41,760 nucleotides of DNA, taken from NCBI GenBank assembly GCA_904420505.1, contig CAJFVS010000077.1, positions 1-41,760 on the forward strand. Direction: 5' to 3'. Below, one piece after another: positions 8,975 through 16,966 of the stretch. The DNA is from Candidatus Alloruminococcus vanvlietii. Its GTDB lineage: Bacteria; Bacillota; Clostridia; Oscillospirales; Ruminococcaceae. Within the stretch, counting starts at the first letter, position 1. Every line of letters begins with the position of its first letter. Made by a program: the position numbers and the translations under genes. The notes under the pieces were generated by a model that searched no databases, was not told the origin of the DNA, and worked only from the letters and a program-made list of their open reading frames with translations.

Positions 8975-9010
8975 AAAACAGGGTAGAAGCTTCTTTTGCC
9001 CTGTTTTTTT
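8975..9010 (+). terminator. Terminator after hisS-aspS-lipoprotein operon
   Basis: AAAACAGGG (8975-8983) pairs with CCCTGTTTT across a 15-base loop and runs into seven or more T. It ends the tRNA synthetase operon. Confidence 0.85.
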
Positions 9011-9241
9011 GTGCCTGCAAAGCCGTTTTTCCCATCGGGGCTTTTTTAAAAGCGGCCAAGCGGGGCAAAACATGTGTTTTTGCATCGCCCGCCACAGCGC
9101 TTAAAACAGTGAGGAGCTTCGCAATACGCGTTGTTTTTAACGCATAAAGCAGCGCCTTTTGCCCGTTTGGCCGCAAAAGGCGCACGCAATTGTGCCAGGC
9201 ATGGGCGGCAAACCCGCGCGGGGGATTTGTTTTGCCAAAAC
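9011..9241 (+). other. Gene-free spacer before lrgA
   Basis: About 230 bases without a supported gene. The composition is the same GC-rich, TTTGCC/GGCAAA-rich type seen at 5098-5343. Small hairpins such as GCCTTTTGCCCG...CAAAAGGC near 9150-9180 are visible, but nothing recognisable as a riboswitch. Confidence 0.4.
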
Positions 9242-9271
9242 TTGACGGGATGTGCCTTTTGGGTATATGAT
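9242..9271 (+). promoter_or_regulatory. Probable promoter of lrgA
   Basis: TTGACG (9242-9247) followed either by TATATG (9264-9269, 16-base spacer) or TATGAT (9266-9271, 18-base spacer). It lies about 40 bases before the lrgA start. Confidence 0.55.
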
Positions 9272-9309
9272 GGTTAAGTGTGATTTTTGGCGAGTTTAGG
9301 AGGAGCGCT

Positions 9310-9747
9310 ATGGTCAGCGTATTTTTGCAAATTTGCATTGTTTTTTTGCTGTCGTTGGTATCGCAGTTGATTGAAGCTGTTTTGCCCATCCCCATCCCGG
9401 CCAGCATCATCGGCATGGTGCTGCTGTTGGTTTTCCTGGGGCTTAAATGGCTGAAAACTTCCCAAATTGAACAGGTTTCCAATTTCTTTTTAAAGAATAT
9501 GGGCTTTTTCTTTTTGCCGGTTACGGTTTCGCTTTTATGGGAATACAAGCTGTTTGCCGACCAATTGGTGGCTTTTCTTATCGTTATACTGGTTAGCACG
9601 GTTTTTACCTTTTTGTGCATCGCTTACAGCGTACAGCTTACCATCCGGCTGGTTAACCGCCATAAGCTGAAAAAAGCTGCCGGGCCGGCCGCTATAGGGG
9701 TCATCTCCAGCGCGCAAAAGGACCCTGACGCCCATACCGGGCTTTAA
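9310..9747 (+). CDS. lrgA: CidA/LrgA-family holin-like membrane protein
   Basis: Holin-like membrane protein; LrgA/CidA proteins work with LrgB/CidB and have been linked to murein hydrolase export, overflow metabolism and pyruvate uptake. The 145 residues contain four membrane segments and the family motif PIPIPASIIGMVLLL. The start is ATG 9310, with AGGAGG 5-10 bases upstream, rather than the upstream in-frame ATG 9280. The C-terminus has a basic/polar tail. The lrgB gene follows after 92 bases. Confidence 0.9.
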   Translation: MVSVFLQICIVFLLSLVSQLIEAVLPIPIPASIIGMVLLLVFLGLKWLKTSQIEQVSNFFLKNMGFFFLPVTVSLLWEYKLFADQLVAFLIVILVSTVFTFLCIAYSVQLTIRLVNRHKLKKAAGPAAIGVISSAQKDPDAHTGL

Positions 9748-9839
9748 AAAGCCTTTAGCACAAATGGCGTCCGGCTTTTAAAATGCTGTGAAGCAATGTG
9801 TTTTACAAACTGGCATGAACAGAAAGGAAGTGCGCGCCC

Positions 9840-10520
9840 ATGATGGACGTAATGGAAAGCTCATTTGGCCTGCTGACCATTTGCCTGCTGGCTTACCAGG
9901 CAGGCGTTTATATCCACAGTAAAATCAAAACATCGCTGTTAAACCCGTTGCTCATCTCGGTGGTAATCATGATGGTGTTTTTATCCATCTTCAATATCTC
10001 GCAGGAAACCTTTGACAGTGCTGGCAGCTTGATTGAAATGCTTCTGCTGCCCGCAACCATCCTGCTGGCAGTGCCGATGTACCACCAGCGTGCGCGCATT
10101 AAGCAAAATATTCTGCCCGTGCTGGTGGGGTCTGTCGTGGGGGTGGCCGCCGCGTTTGGCAGCGTGTATGTGCTGTGCCGGCTGTTTAACCTGGATTTGA
10201 CCACCATTTTTTCATTGATGCCCAAATCCACCACCACCGCCATTTCGCTGGAAATTTCCAAAATTTTAGGCGGCGTGCAGGCCATTACGGTGGTCGGCGT
10301 GGTGTTTACCGGCATGTTTGGCACCATTTTGGCGCCTTTGCTCATTAAAATTTTCCGCATCAAAGAGCCGGTTGCACAGGGTATGGCCATCGGCGGCACT
10401 TCGCATGCGCTGGGTACCTCCCGCGCAGTGGAAATCGGCGAGGTGCAGGGGGCGTTTTCCGGCATTGCGGTCAGCACGGTGGGGTTAACCGCCGTGGTGG
10501 TTGCGTTGTTTTTGCATTAA
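9840..10520 (+). CDS. lrgB: LrgB-family membrane protein
   Basis: Multi-pass membrane partner of LrgA, 226 residues. Family hallmarks are visible: the early SLLNPLLIS segment, a central MPKSTTTAISLEISKILGG motif, and a GMAIGGTSHALGTSRAVEIGE motif near the C-terminus, embedded in about six to seven hydrophobic segments. Start ATG 9840 or the next-but-two codon (9852) are both possible; GAAAGGAAG lies 10 or so bases before 9840. It probably forms an operon with lrgA; no LytSR-type regulator is adjacent. Confidence 0.92.
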   Translation: MMDVMESSFGLLTICLLAYQAGVYIHSKIKTSLLNPLLISVVIMMVFLSIFNISQETFDSAGSLIEMLLLPATILLAVPMYHQRARIKQNILPVLVGSVVGVAAAFGSVYVLCRLFNLDLTTIFSLMPKSTTTAISLEISKILGGVQAITVVGVVFTGMFGTILAPLLIKIFRIKEPVAQGMAIGGTSHALGTSRAVEIGEVQGAFSGIAVSTVGLTAVVVALFLH

Positions 10521-10530
10521 ACCAAATCCA

Positions 10531-10560
10531 AAAGCGGAGGGGGTTCCCTCCGCTTTTTTT
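10531..10560 (+). terminator. Terminator after lrgAB
   Basis: AAAGCGGAGG pairs with CCTCCGCTTT through a short loop and is followed by a run of T. Strong intrinsic terminator. Confidence 0.9.
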
Positions 10561-10740
10561 GTTTGCCTTTTTTTGCAGCCAGCCCGTTTCATTCACCAAA
10601 AGCCCATACACGCGTTGCCCCATTGGAGCAGTGCTTTTTTTAAAGGCCCAAAACAAGCACCCGCCTGCGCTGTTATTTTTACCCGCTGTTTGGCGTCTGC
10701 TGCCAATGGGGCGAATCATTTGCTTTGGGAAAGCGATAAC
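10561..10740. other. Gene-free spacer between convergent lrgB and trpB
   Basis: No gene is supported. Open frames on both strands lack ribosome sites. Composition is like the other TTTGCC-rich spacers of the window. Confidence 0.4.
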
Positions 10741-10769
10741 AAAGGCCCGCCAAAATTGGCGGGCCTTTT
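10741..10769 (-). terminator. Terminator of the minus-strand trpB gene
   Basis: Near-perfect palindrome: AAAGGCCCGCCAA, a two-base centre, TTGGCGGGCCTTT. T-runs lie on both sides, so it can act in either direction; it serves the minus-strand gene that ends at 10846. Confidence 0.8.
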
Positions 10770-10845
10770 CTATAAGTATGTACGGGCAAACCCTGTTTTT
10801 CGCCCAACTGTATGCCCAAGGCAAGCTTTTTGCAAAACAGCCGGG

Positions 10846-12225
10846 TTATTCCTGGATGCCGGGGATTTTGGGCAGGGAGTCAAACCCTCTTTGCAAATCC
10901 GCATCGGTGGGGATATAATCGACCATTCTGCCCTCCTGGTAGGCGGAGTAGGCGGTCATATCAAAATAGCCGGTGCCGGTTAAGCCGAACAGGATGGTTT
11001 TTTCTTCGCCGGTTTCTTTGCATTTTAAAGCTTCGTCCATCGCCGCGCGGATGGCATGTGCCGATTCGGGCGCAGGGAGGATGGTTTCGTATTTGGCAAA
11101 GAAGGTAGCGGCTTCAAATACTTTGGTTTGTTCTACGGCAACCGCTTCCATATAGCCATCGTGATAAAGCTTGGAAAGAATGGGGGACATGCCGTGGTAA
11201 CGCAGGCCGCCCGCATGGTTGGAGGAGGGGATGAACCCGCTGCCCAGGGTGTACATTTTGGCCATGGGGGTGATTTTGCCGGTGTCGCAGAAATCGTAAG
11301 CATAGCGCCCGCGGGTGAAAGAAGGGCAGGAGGCCGGCTCTACCGCAACAATGCGGGGGTTTGTTTTGCCGGTTAATTTGTCCTGCATATACGGGGCAAT
11401 CAAACCGCCCAGGTTGGAACCGCCGCCGGCGCAGCCGATGACGATATCCGGGTATTCGCCCAGTATATCCATGGCTTTTTTGGCTTCCAGGCCGATGATG
11501 GACTGGTGCAGCAGCACCTGGTTTAACACCGAGCCCAGCACATAGCGGCAGCCTTCGGTGTGGGTGGCTTTTTCCACAGCTTCGGAAATGGCGCAGCCCA
11601 AGGAACCGGTGCAGTTGGGGTCATCCGCCAAAATTTTGCGCCCAGCTTCGGTGGTCATGCTCGGGCTGGGGATCACTTCGGCGTCAAAGGTTTTCATCAC
11701 CGCTTTGCGGAAGGGTTTTTGCTCGTAGGAAACCTTAACCATAAACACCGTAAGCGGAATGCCAAAATAGGCGCAGGCTTCCGACAAAGCGGTGCCCCAT
11801 TGGCCCGCGCCGGTTTCGGTGGTAAGGGAGGTTAAGCCCTGTTCTTTTGCGTAGTAAGCCTGGGCAATGGCCGAATTGAGCTTATGCGAACCGGAGGTGT
11901 TGTTGCCCTCGAACTTGTAGTAGATTTTGGCCGGGGTGCCCAGCGCTTTTTCCAAATTGTAAGCGCGGCACAAAGGCGAGGGGCGGTAGATTTTGTACAT
12001 TTCCAAAATTTCCTCGGGAATATCCACATAACGGGTGGTGGCGTCCATCTCCTGGTGGGCCAGCTTTTTGCAGAACACCGGGTAAAGGTCTTCTTCGGTA
12101 GCGGGTTTCATGGTGGCGGGGTTAATCATCGGGTCGGGCTGTTCTTTCATATCTGCGCGCAGGTTATACCATTGTTTGGGCATCTGCTCCTCGGTTAAAT
12201 ACAATCTGTACGGTATTTTTGCCAT
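10846..12225 (-). CDS. trpB: Tryptophan synthase beta chain, TrpB2 type
   Basis: PLP enzyme that condenses indole with serine to give tryptophan. At 459 residues it is longer than TrpB1 (about 400) and has the N-terminal extension and the opening YRLYLTEEQMPKQWYNLRAD seen in the TrpB2/TrpB-like family. The PLP lysine lies in NNTSGSHKLNSA; TETGAGQWGTA and a Gly/Ser-rich phosphate loop (CAGGGSNLGG) are present. No trpA or other trp gene is nearby, as expected for stand-alone TrpB2 that salvages indole. AAAGGAG precedes the ATG. A Trp-type T-box and a strong promoter lie just upstream, so expression should rise when tRNA-Trp is uncharged. Confidence 0.93.
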   Translation of the reverse strand: MAKIPYRLYLTEEQMPKQWYNLRADMKEQPDPMINPATMKPATEEDLYPVFCKKLAHQEMDATTRYVDIPEEILEMYKIYRPSPLCRAYNLEKALGTPAKIYYKFEGNNTSGSHKLNSAIAQAYYAKEQGLTSLTTETGAGQWGTALSEACAYFGIPLTVFMVKVSYEQKPFRKAVMKTFDAEVIPSPSMTTEAGRKILADDPNCTGSLGCAISEAVEKATHTEGCRYVLGSVLNQVLLHQSIIGLEAKKAMDILGEYPDIVIGCAGGGSNLGGLIAPYMQDKLTGKTNPRIVAVEPASCPSFTRGRYAYDFCDTGKITPMAKMYTLGSGFIPSSNHAGGLRYHGMSPILSKLYHDGYMEAVAVEQTKVFEAATFFAKYETILPAPESAHAIRAAMDEALKCKETGEEKTILFGLTGTGYFDMTAYSAYQEGRMVDYIPTDADLQRGFDSLPKIPGIQE

Positions 12226-12271
12226 AATTGTTCAAACTCCTTTCAAAATGCCTTGCGGCCATAAAATAAGC

Positions 12272-12556
12272 AATAAAAAAGACCTTTGCCCCACTTTACT
12301 GGGACAAAAGCCATAACTTCTGCGGTACCACCCGGTTTGACGTGTTTTTGCACGCCCACTCGCTTCGCATACATCCTATATGCGCTTCCTTTGTAACGGG
12401 TGAAGCTCCCGTCAGGCACTACTCCTTGCGTTTCGTCCTGCCCTCATAAGTCCATTCTGCAAAGATTGACTGCCGCAATTGCACCGGCTGCGGCTCTCTG
12501 TAAGGCAATGGCCTTTGCATACTCTTCTTACTCAACGGTTTGGATGTGTTTTGTTT
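12272..12556 (-). promoter_or_regulatory. T-box leader with UGG (Trp) specifier for trpB
   Basis: On the minus strand: the conserved bulge GGGTGGTACCGCA (12333-12321), a terminator just after it (CTTTTGTCCC pairing with GGGGCAAAG, then T6, 12310-12275), and upstream a stem I with AGAGTA and CAGAGAGCCGC-type conserved segments. The specifier region reads GAATGGAC; the triplet TGG at 12454-12452 is the Trp codon, matching the downstream trpB. Promoter, leader and gene agree, which makes the specifier call solid for a by-eye reading. Confidence 0.9.
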
Positions 12557-12562
12557 TTTCTT

Positions 12563-12591
12563 ATTTTATGCCCAATAAATTGTTTTGTCAA
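12563..12591 (-). promoter_or_regulatory. Promoter of the trpB T-box leader
   Basis: Minus strand TTGACA (12591-12586), 17-base spacer, TAAAAT (12568-12563). The expected start at about 12556 coincides with the beginning of the T-box leader. Confidence 0.8.
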
Positions 12592-12660
12592 CACTTTTTT
12601 GCTAAAATGAAAAGTATAGAGAAAATGCTCGAAATGGTATGGAGCAAAAGGAGGATTTTT

Positions 12661-13749
12661 ATGGAACTTTCCCCGCGTTTTCCCATTTTGTTGGATAACC
12701 CCCGCGCATGGCGCACCTATTTGGGCGGCACGCTGCTCGATGAGCTGCATGGGCAGCCTTCCCAAGGGGACAACCATTTCCCTGAGGAATGGATTATGTC
12801 GGTTACCTGTGCAACCGCGCGCCCCGAAGTGCCCGACGAAGGCTTAAGCCATGTTGCCCAAACCGGGCAGGCCCTGCGCGATTTGATAAAACAGAACCCT
12901 GCCGGTTATTTGGGCCAGCGCCATTTGGCAAAGCAGGGCGAAACCCTGGGCGTGCTTATCAAGCTCATCGATTCGGCCGAGCGTTTGTCCATCCAGGTGC
13001 ACCCCGACCGCGAAGCGGCCCGGCGGCTGTTTGATTCCCCGTTTGGCAAAACCGAATGCTGGTACATTTTGGGCGGGCGCGAGATAAACGGGGAGCCCCC
13101 CTGCATTTATTTTGGCTTTCAAGAGGGGATTACCCAGGCAGAATGGAAGCGCTGCTTTGACGAGCAGGATATCGAAGGCATGCTCCAATGCCTGCACCGC
13201 TTTGACGTAACCCCCGGCCAGACCATCCTGATAGAAGGCGGCATGCCTCATGCCATTGGCGCGGGCTGCCTGATTGCCGAAATCCAGGAGCCGACCGATA
13301 TCACCATCCGCACCGACCGCATCACCCCCAGCGGCTACACCCTGCCCGACCGGCTGTGCCACCAGGGCATTGGGTTTGAAAAAATGTTTGAATGCTTCCA
13401 TTACAACGGCATGAGCGCCAAAGACATCCAAGACCGCTGGTTTTTGCCCGCGCGCGTGCAAAAGCAGGAGGAGGGCGGCAGTATTCGCACCCTGGTGGGG
13501 TATGAAGACACCACCTATTTTGCCATGGATGAAATTTTGGTAAGCCGCCGCCTGTGCGTGCCGGGAACGGATGTGTTCAGCGGCTTGTATGTGCTGGAAG
13601 GCGAGGGGGAGCTGCTGGCAAACGGCAGCGTATTGCCCATCAAGCAGGGCCAGCAGTATTTTGTACCCGCGCAGGTGGGCGATTTTACCCTGCAAACCGC
13701 CGGCGCGCCTTTGCGTGTGCTGCACTGCTTTGGGCCAAAGGCCGAATGA
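12661..13749 (+). CDS. manA: Mannose-6-phosphate isomerase, class I
   Basis: Zinc-dependent cupin enzyme that interconverts mannose-6-phosphate and fructose-6-phosphate. The open frame reaches back to 12400, across the T-box, but the true start is ATG 12661 with AAAGGAGG 7 bases upstream, giving 362 residues. Metal-binding elements are visible: SIQVHPD (Gln and His), KTECWYIL (Glu), and the later His in GGMPHAIGAG followed by IAEIQEPTDITIR. The C-terminal cupin half carries a conserved GDVF-like core (VLEGEGELLANG). It stands alone, divergent from trpB; its promoter must lie in 12592-12650 (candidate TATAGA near 12615), which I cannot define well. Confidence 0.93.
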   Translation: MELSPRFPILLDNPRAWRTYLGGTLLDELHGQPSQGDNHFPEEWIMSVTCATARPEVPDEGLSHVAQTGQALRDLIKQNPAGYLGQRHLAKQGETLGVLIKLIDSAERLSIQVHPDREAARRLFDSPFGKTECWYILGGREINGEPPCIYFGFQEGITQAEWKRCFDEQDIEGMLQCLHRFDVTPGQTILIEGGMPHAIGAGCLIAEIQEPTDITIRTDRITPSGYTLPDRLCHQGIGFEKMFECFHYNGMSAKDIQDRWFLPARVQKQEEGGSIRTLVGYEDTTYFAMDEILVSRRLCVPGTDVFSGLYVLEGEGELLANGSVLPIKQGQQYFVPAQVGDFTLQTAGAPLRVLHCFGPKAE

Positions 13750-13972
13750 GTTTTTCGGGCTTTGAAAAAGGGCCAGGCGGCGTAAAAACGCGCTGCAAAG
13801 GCAATTGACGTGCCAATCCGGCAAAGCCCTGCAAGCGGGGTACCATGCCGTTGGGCAAATTCTTGCAAAAGGGGCTGGCCCTTTGCCCGCAGGCGGCTTA
13901 AAACCCGCCCCTTTGGATGGCGCCCCCAGAAAACAGGGATGTGTTTTGCTTGGGCGAAATTTTGCGTTTGCA
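13750..13972 (+). other. Gene-free spacer between manA and the dehydrogenase
   Basis: No supported gene. Open frames continue from the manA side and into the dehydrogenase only because stop codons are scarce. No clear terminator for manA is seen. Confidence 0.4.
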
Positions 13973-14001
13973 TGGACGAAACCAGGCCGGTGCGGTATAA
14001 T
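13973..14001 (+). promoter_or_regulatory. Possible promoter of the D-2-hydroxyacid dehydrogenase
   Basis: TGGACG (13973-13978), 17-base spacer, perfect TATAAT (13996-14001). The -35 matches only four of six positions. It lies 75 bases before the start codon. Confidence 0.5.
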
Positions 14002-14076
14002 AAAAGCAATTGGCGGCTGCTAAGGCAACACCCTGCCCACACCCGCCCTATAAGGCAACAGAAAGGATGTTTTGCA

Positions 14077-15021
14077 ATGAAACTGGCAATATTGGAACCC
14101 TTAGGCATCGACAATGCCTCTTTGCTCTCCCTTTTGCGCGAACAAATTGGCGAGCAGGTGGAAATTGTAACCTTTGATAACCGCGACGAGGATCCGCAGG
14201 CTTTGATAGAACGCGCCCAGGGGGCGCAAATGGTGGTGCTGTCCAACATCCCCTTTGGCAGGGATGTGCTTCAAAACCTGCCTGAACTAAAAATGATTTG
14301 CGTGGCGTTCACCGGTGTGGACCACATCGACATTGCTTACTGCAAGGAGCACGGCATTACCGTGCAAAACTGCGCGGGCTATTCCACCGTGGCGGTAGCC
14401 GATTTGGTATTCGGCTTTGCTTTGAATTTGGCGCGCAACATCCAAACCTGCAACCAGGCCACCCGCCAGGGCTTGACCAAGCAGGGGCTTATCGGCTATG
14501 AGCTTTGCGGCAAAGCCTTTGGCATTGTGGGCTTAGGGGCCATCGGCCAGCGCGTGGCCAATATCGCCAATGCGTTTGGCTGCAAGGTATACGCCTATTC
14601 GCGCACGCCCAAACAGGTGCCGGGGGTCACGATGGTGGATTTGCCCACCCTGCTGAAAACCTGCGATATTGTCAGCCTGCATGTGCCGCTAAATGCTTCT
14701 ACCCGCGGCATGATTGGCAAAAACGAGCTTGCCATGATGAAAAAAAGCGCCTATCTTATCAACACGGCCCGCGGCCCGGTGGTGGACGAAGAAGCCTTGG
14801 CCGAAGCGCTCAAAGCCGGTGTGATTGCAGGCGCCGGGGTGGACGTATACGAAGAAGAGCCGCCTATTCCCTACAACCATCCGCTCATTGCCGCGCCCCA
14901 TGTGATTATGACCCCGCATGTCGGCTTTGCCACCGAACAGGCTTTTGAAAAGCGCGCGGTGATTGTGGCCCAAAACCTGAAATCTTACCTAGCCGGCAAG
15001 CCCATCAACCAGATTGTGTAA
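14077..15021 (+). CDS. D-2-hydroxyacid dehydrogenase (NAD-dependent)
   Basis: Reduces a 2-keto acid to the D-2-hydroxy acid, or the reverse, with NAD(H). The start is ATG 14077 behind GAAAGGA (314 residues); the frame extends upstream without support. Visible: N-terminal flavodoxin-like substrate domain, the NAD-binding GLGAIGQ loop, then the catalytic Arg in NTARGPVV, Glu in VYEEEPP and His in TPHVGFAT. Substrate (hydroxypyruvate, phosphoglycerate, D-lactate or other) cannot be told from sequence; at this length a SerA-type ACT domain is absent. Confidence 0.9.
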   Translation: MKLAILEPLGIDNASLLSLLREQIGEQVEIVTFDNRDEDPQALIERAQGAQMVVLSNIPFGRDVLQNLPELKMICVAFTGVDHIDIAYCKEHGITVQNCAGYSTVAVADLVFGFALNLARNIQTCNQATRQGLTKQGLIGYELCGKAFGIVGLGAIGQRVANIANAFGCKVYAYSRTPKQVPGVTMVDLPTLLKTCDIVSLHVPLNASTRGMIGKNELAMMKKSAYLINTARGPVVDEEALAEALKAGVIAGAGVDVYEEEPPIPYNHPLIAAPHVIMTPHVGFATEQAFEKRAVIVAQNLKSYLAGKPINQIV

Positions 15022-15327
15022 CATGGCAAAGGCCATAGCAAAACGTTTGGCAGCACCGGCGTTTTTCCGTCCGGTGCGTTGACAGGGCCAAAGCCCATAT
15101 ACAACTTGGCCAATATCTTGGGGCGAAGGCTTTGTGTATATTATCGGCTTAAACGCCGCAAAATGGCCTGCCAACGGCTGCCCCAAACGGGAACGTTTTT
15201 TCAAGGAGGAGCTTTTTGCCCAAACCGCCAAAAGATTGCCCATTTTGCCTTGTTGGCAGGGTAAAAAAGCAAATGCTGTACGCGCTTTATGGCAAAGCGC
15301 CTTTGGCGGCAAACAAAATAAGCATGC
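15022..15327 (+). other. Spacer with hairpin, no supported gene
   Basis: About 300 bases. GCACCGG (15053-15059) pairs with CCGGTGC (15071-15077), probably the 3' hairpin of the dehydrogenase transcript although no T-run follows. An AAGGAGGAG at about 15203 precedes an open frame starting at TTG 15216, but that frame runs through the strong terminator at 15328, so I do not call it a gene. Confidence 0.45.
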
Positions 15328-15357
15328 AAAACCCCCGGGGAATTCCCCGGGGGTTTT
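15328..15357. terminator. Perfect 30-base palindromic bidirectional terminator
   Basis: AAAACCCCCGGGG-AATT-CCCCGGGGGTTTT is a perfect 30-base palindrome, with A and T tails on the two sides, so it can stop transcripts in both directions. It sits between the convergent dehydrogenase and biotin ligase genes. Confidence 0.9.
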
Positions 15358-15415
15358 ATTTGCCAAAAACGGCCTTTATCAACACCATGTTGCCAACCCT
15401 GCAAACGGCGGGGTG

Positions 15416-16171
15416 TTACACATAGCCGTACAGCCCGCGCACCGAAACCTCGCCGGCCAAAATGTTGGTTTCGCGCCCGTTTATTTCGCATATTAACGAA
15501 AAATCTTCCGCCACGCCTTTTGCTAAGGCCACCTGTTCATTGCCGTCCAAAATCAACCGCACCTGGCGCCCTATATTCAAACAATTTTGCACATATTCCT
15601 GGTGAAACGGGTAGGGCGCTTCTCCTTTGCATTGCTCAACCAAGGGTTTTACCGCCAGCAAAACGGCCTGTGCAAGCGCCAGCGGCGGAAGCGTTTTTTC
15701 GCTGTAAGCCTGTACGCTGGTGGCGTGGGGCAGGTTGTTTTGGATAAAATACGCCTGCGGTTGGGTGAGGTTTACCCCAATGCCGCACACCACCTGCGCT
15801 TGCCCATCGGTTAAGCGGCTTTCGCACAAAATGCCGCAGATTTTCTGGCGCCCCAGCACAACATCGTTGGGCCATTTGATGCCCCAGCCGGTCACATCAA
15901 AATACGACAGCGCACGGCAAACCGCAACCGCACAGGCACAGGGCAGCGCCTGCAAAGCCCGAACCGGCATATCCTTTAGCAAAAACGAAAAATACAGCCC
16001 ATCCCCGTGTGAATCCCACACGCGCGACAGCCGCCCTTTGCCCGCCGTTTGGCGTTTGGCCAGCACGGCTGTGCCATGGGGCAGGGTACCTAGACGCTCT
16101 AGCAGATAGGTATTGGTAGAAGGCAGTTCTTCCACCGTTTCAAAAGGCGCGCCAAAAGGGGTCAGCTCCAT
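15416..16171 (-). CDS. birA: Biotin-[acetyl-CoA-carboxylase] ligase, catalytic domain only
   Basis: Attaches biotin to carboxylase carrier lysines through a biotinyl-AMP intermediate. The 251 residues contain the GRQTAGKGR-type ligase loop (KRQTAGKGRLSR), the SLYFSFLL-like strand, KWPNDVVLGRQKICGIL and GIGVN, followed by the small C-terminal SH3-like domain. There is no N-terminal winged helix, so it cannot act as a DNA-binding biotin repressor. It starts 3 bases after the stop of the phosphodiesterase gene, hence one transcript. Confidence 0.93.
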   Translation of the reverse strand: MELTPFGAPFETVEELPSTNTYLLERLGTLPHGTAVLAKRQTAGKGRLSRVWDSHGDGLYFSFLLKDMPVRALQALPCACAVAVCRALSYFDVTGWGIKWPNDVVLGRQKICGILCESRLTDGQAQVVCGIGVNLTQPQAYFIQNNLPHATSVQAYSEKTLPPLALAQAVLLAVKPLVEQCKGEAPYPFHQEYVQNCLNIGRQVRLILDGNEQVALAKGVAEDFSLICEINGRETNILAGEVSVRGLYGYV

Positions 16172-16174
16172 AAT

Positions 16175-16651
16175 TTACACCTCCACCAGGTTGATAACCG
16201 CAGCTTTTCCCACCAAATCCACAATGGCATAGCTGGGCGCGCCTTCGCGCGGCTGGCCTAGCGAACCGGGATTGACAAGATACAGCCCGTTTTCGTAATG
16301 GGAAAATTTTTGATGGGTATGCCCAAAGAATGCCAAGGTACAATTTTGTTCACGCGCATGCTTTGTAAGCGTTTGCAGCGAAGATTTTACCCCGTATACA
16401 TGCCCGTGGCAGAACAGGGCTTTGTGCTCTTGCAGCTGTACAATGCGCTCATACGGCTCTGTGCGCGCCCAGTCGCAGTTGCCGCGCACAGACAGAACCG
16501 GAAGCTGCGGGTAAAGGGACAATAGGTCGTCCATCTCGCGCAGCCCGTCGCCCAAGTGCACAAATGCATCGCAATGGTTTAAATGGCGCTGTGCCACCTG
16601 GTGCAAACGCGAAAATTGTTTGTGGGTATCGCTTACCACAATTAAACGCAT
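16175..16651 (-). CDS. YfcE/MJ0936-type metallophosphodiesterase
   Basis: Calcineurin-like phosphodiesterase of the YfcE/MJ0936 family, about 158 residues. All metal-binding blocks are visible: SDTH near the start, HLGDG, RGNCDW, CHGH and GHTH, with a Gly-Ser block (NPGSLGQPR) after. The start at 16651 (MRLIVVSDTH) follows AAAGGCGG at a good distance, whereas the earlier in-frame ATG at 16675 has none. First gene of a two-gene operon with birA; the in vivo substrate is unknown. Confidence 0.92.
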   Translation of the reverse strand: MRLIVVSDTHKQFSRLHQVAQRHLNHCDAFVHLGDGLREMDDLLSLYPQLPVLSVRGNCDWARTEPYERIVQLQEHKALFCHGHVYGVKSSLQTLTKHAREQNCTLAFFGHTHQKFSHYENGLYLVNPGSLGQPREGAPSYAIVDLVGKAAVINLVEV

Positions 16652-16735
16652 GGGTACCGCCTTTCTTCTGTACACATTTTAGTCTATTCCTTTATAAAAT
16701 AACATAAAATGAATACAAAGCAAAGGGGGGATACC

Positions 16736-16963
16736 ATGCCGAAAGAAAATAGGGAAGAACTTTACCATTTGGCCAGCCAAAAGCTGGGAATAACGCCTGA
16801 AGAAATAAAAGATGCAGCCGAATCGGGCAAGCTGGACAAATTGTCGGGCAAGGTGGATATGCAGGCGCTAAACGCTGTGTTAAACGACCAAAACAAGCTG
16901 CAGCAGTTGCTCAGTTCCCCGCAGGCGCAGATGCTTTTGAAGAAGTTTACGGAGGAAAAATAA
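16736..16963 (+). CDS. Small hypothetical protein, first gene of an unknown three-gene cassette
   Basis: 75 residues, no signal or membrane segment; two helical stretches rich in Leu, Lys and Gln. One pattern is ITPEEIKDAAESGKLDKL, the other LNDQNKLQQLLSSPQAQMLLKKF. The start is ATG 16736 behind a GGGGGGA tract; the in-frame ATG at 16709 lacks a ribosome site. The next gene begins 3 bases after the stop, and the LLSS/LNDP-style helices at its start recall this protein. Upstream CATAAAAT at 16703-16710 resembles a sporulation sigma-E -10 element, but the -35 is not convincing. Function unknown. Confidence 0.75.
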   Translation: MPKENREELYHLASQKLGITPEEIKDAAESGKLDKLSGKVDMQALNAVLNDQNKLQQLLSSPQAQMLLKKFTEEK

Positions 16964-16966
16964 CCC

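Noticed and set aside
12400..12660. 87-codon N-terminal extension of manA
   Set aside because: It reads through the antisense T-box; the AAAGGAGG and family start are at 12661.
12844..13824. 326-codon ORF antisense to manA
   Set aside because: Manifest manA motifs on the plus strand; no site on the minus strand.
15216..15425. Small ORF starting TTG 15216 behind AAGGAGGAG, with a CPFC motif
   Set aside because: It runs through the perfect palindromic terminator at 15328-15357 and past it, which a real gene would not do; probably chance in a stop-poor spacer.
16682..16710. Sigma-E-like sporulation promoter before the three-gene cassette
   Set aside because: CATAAAAT is a fair -10, but the upstream GTCTATT matches the -35 consensus only with a gap, so I do not list it as a feature.
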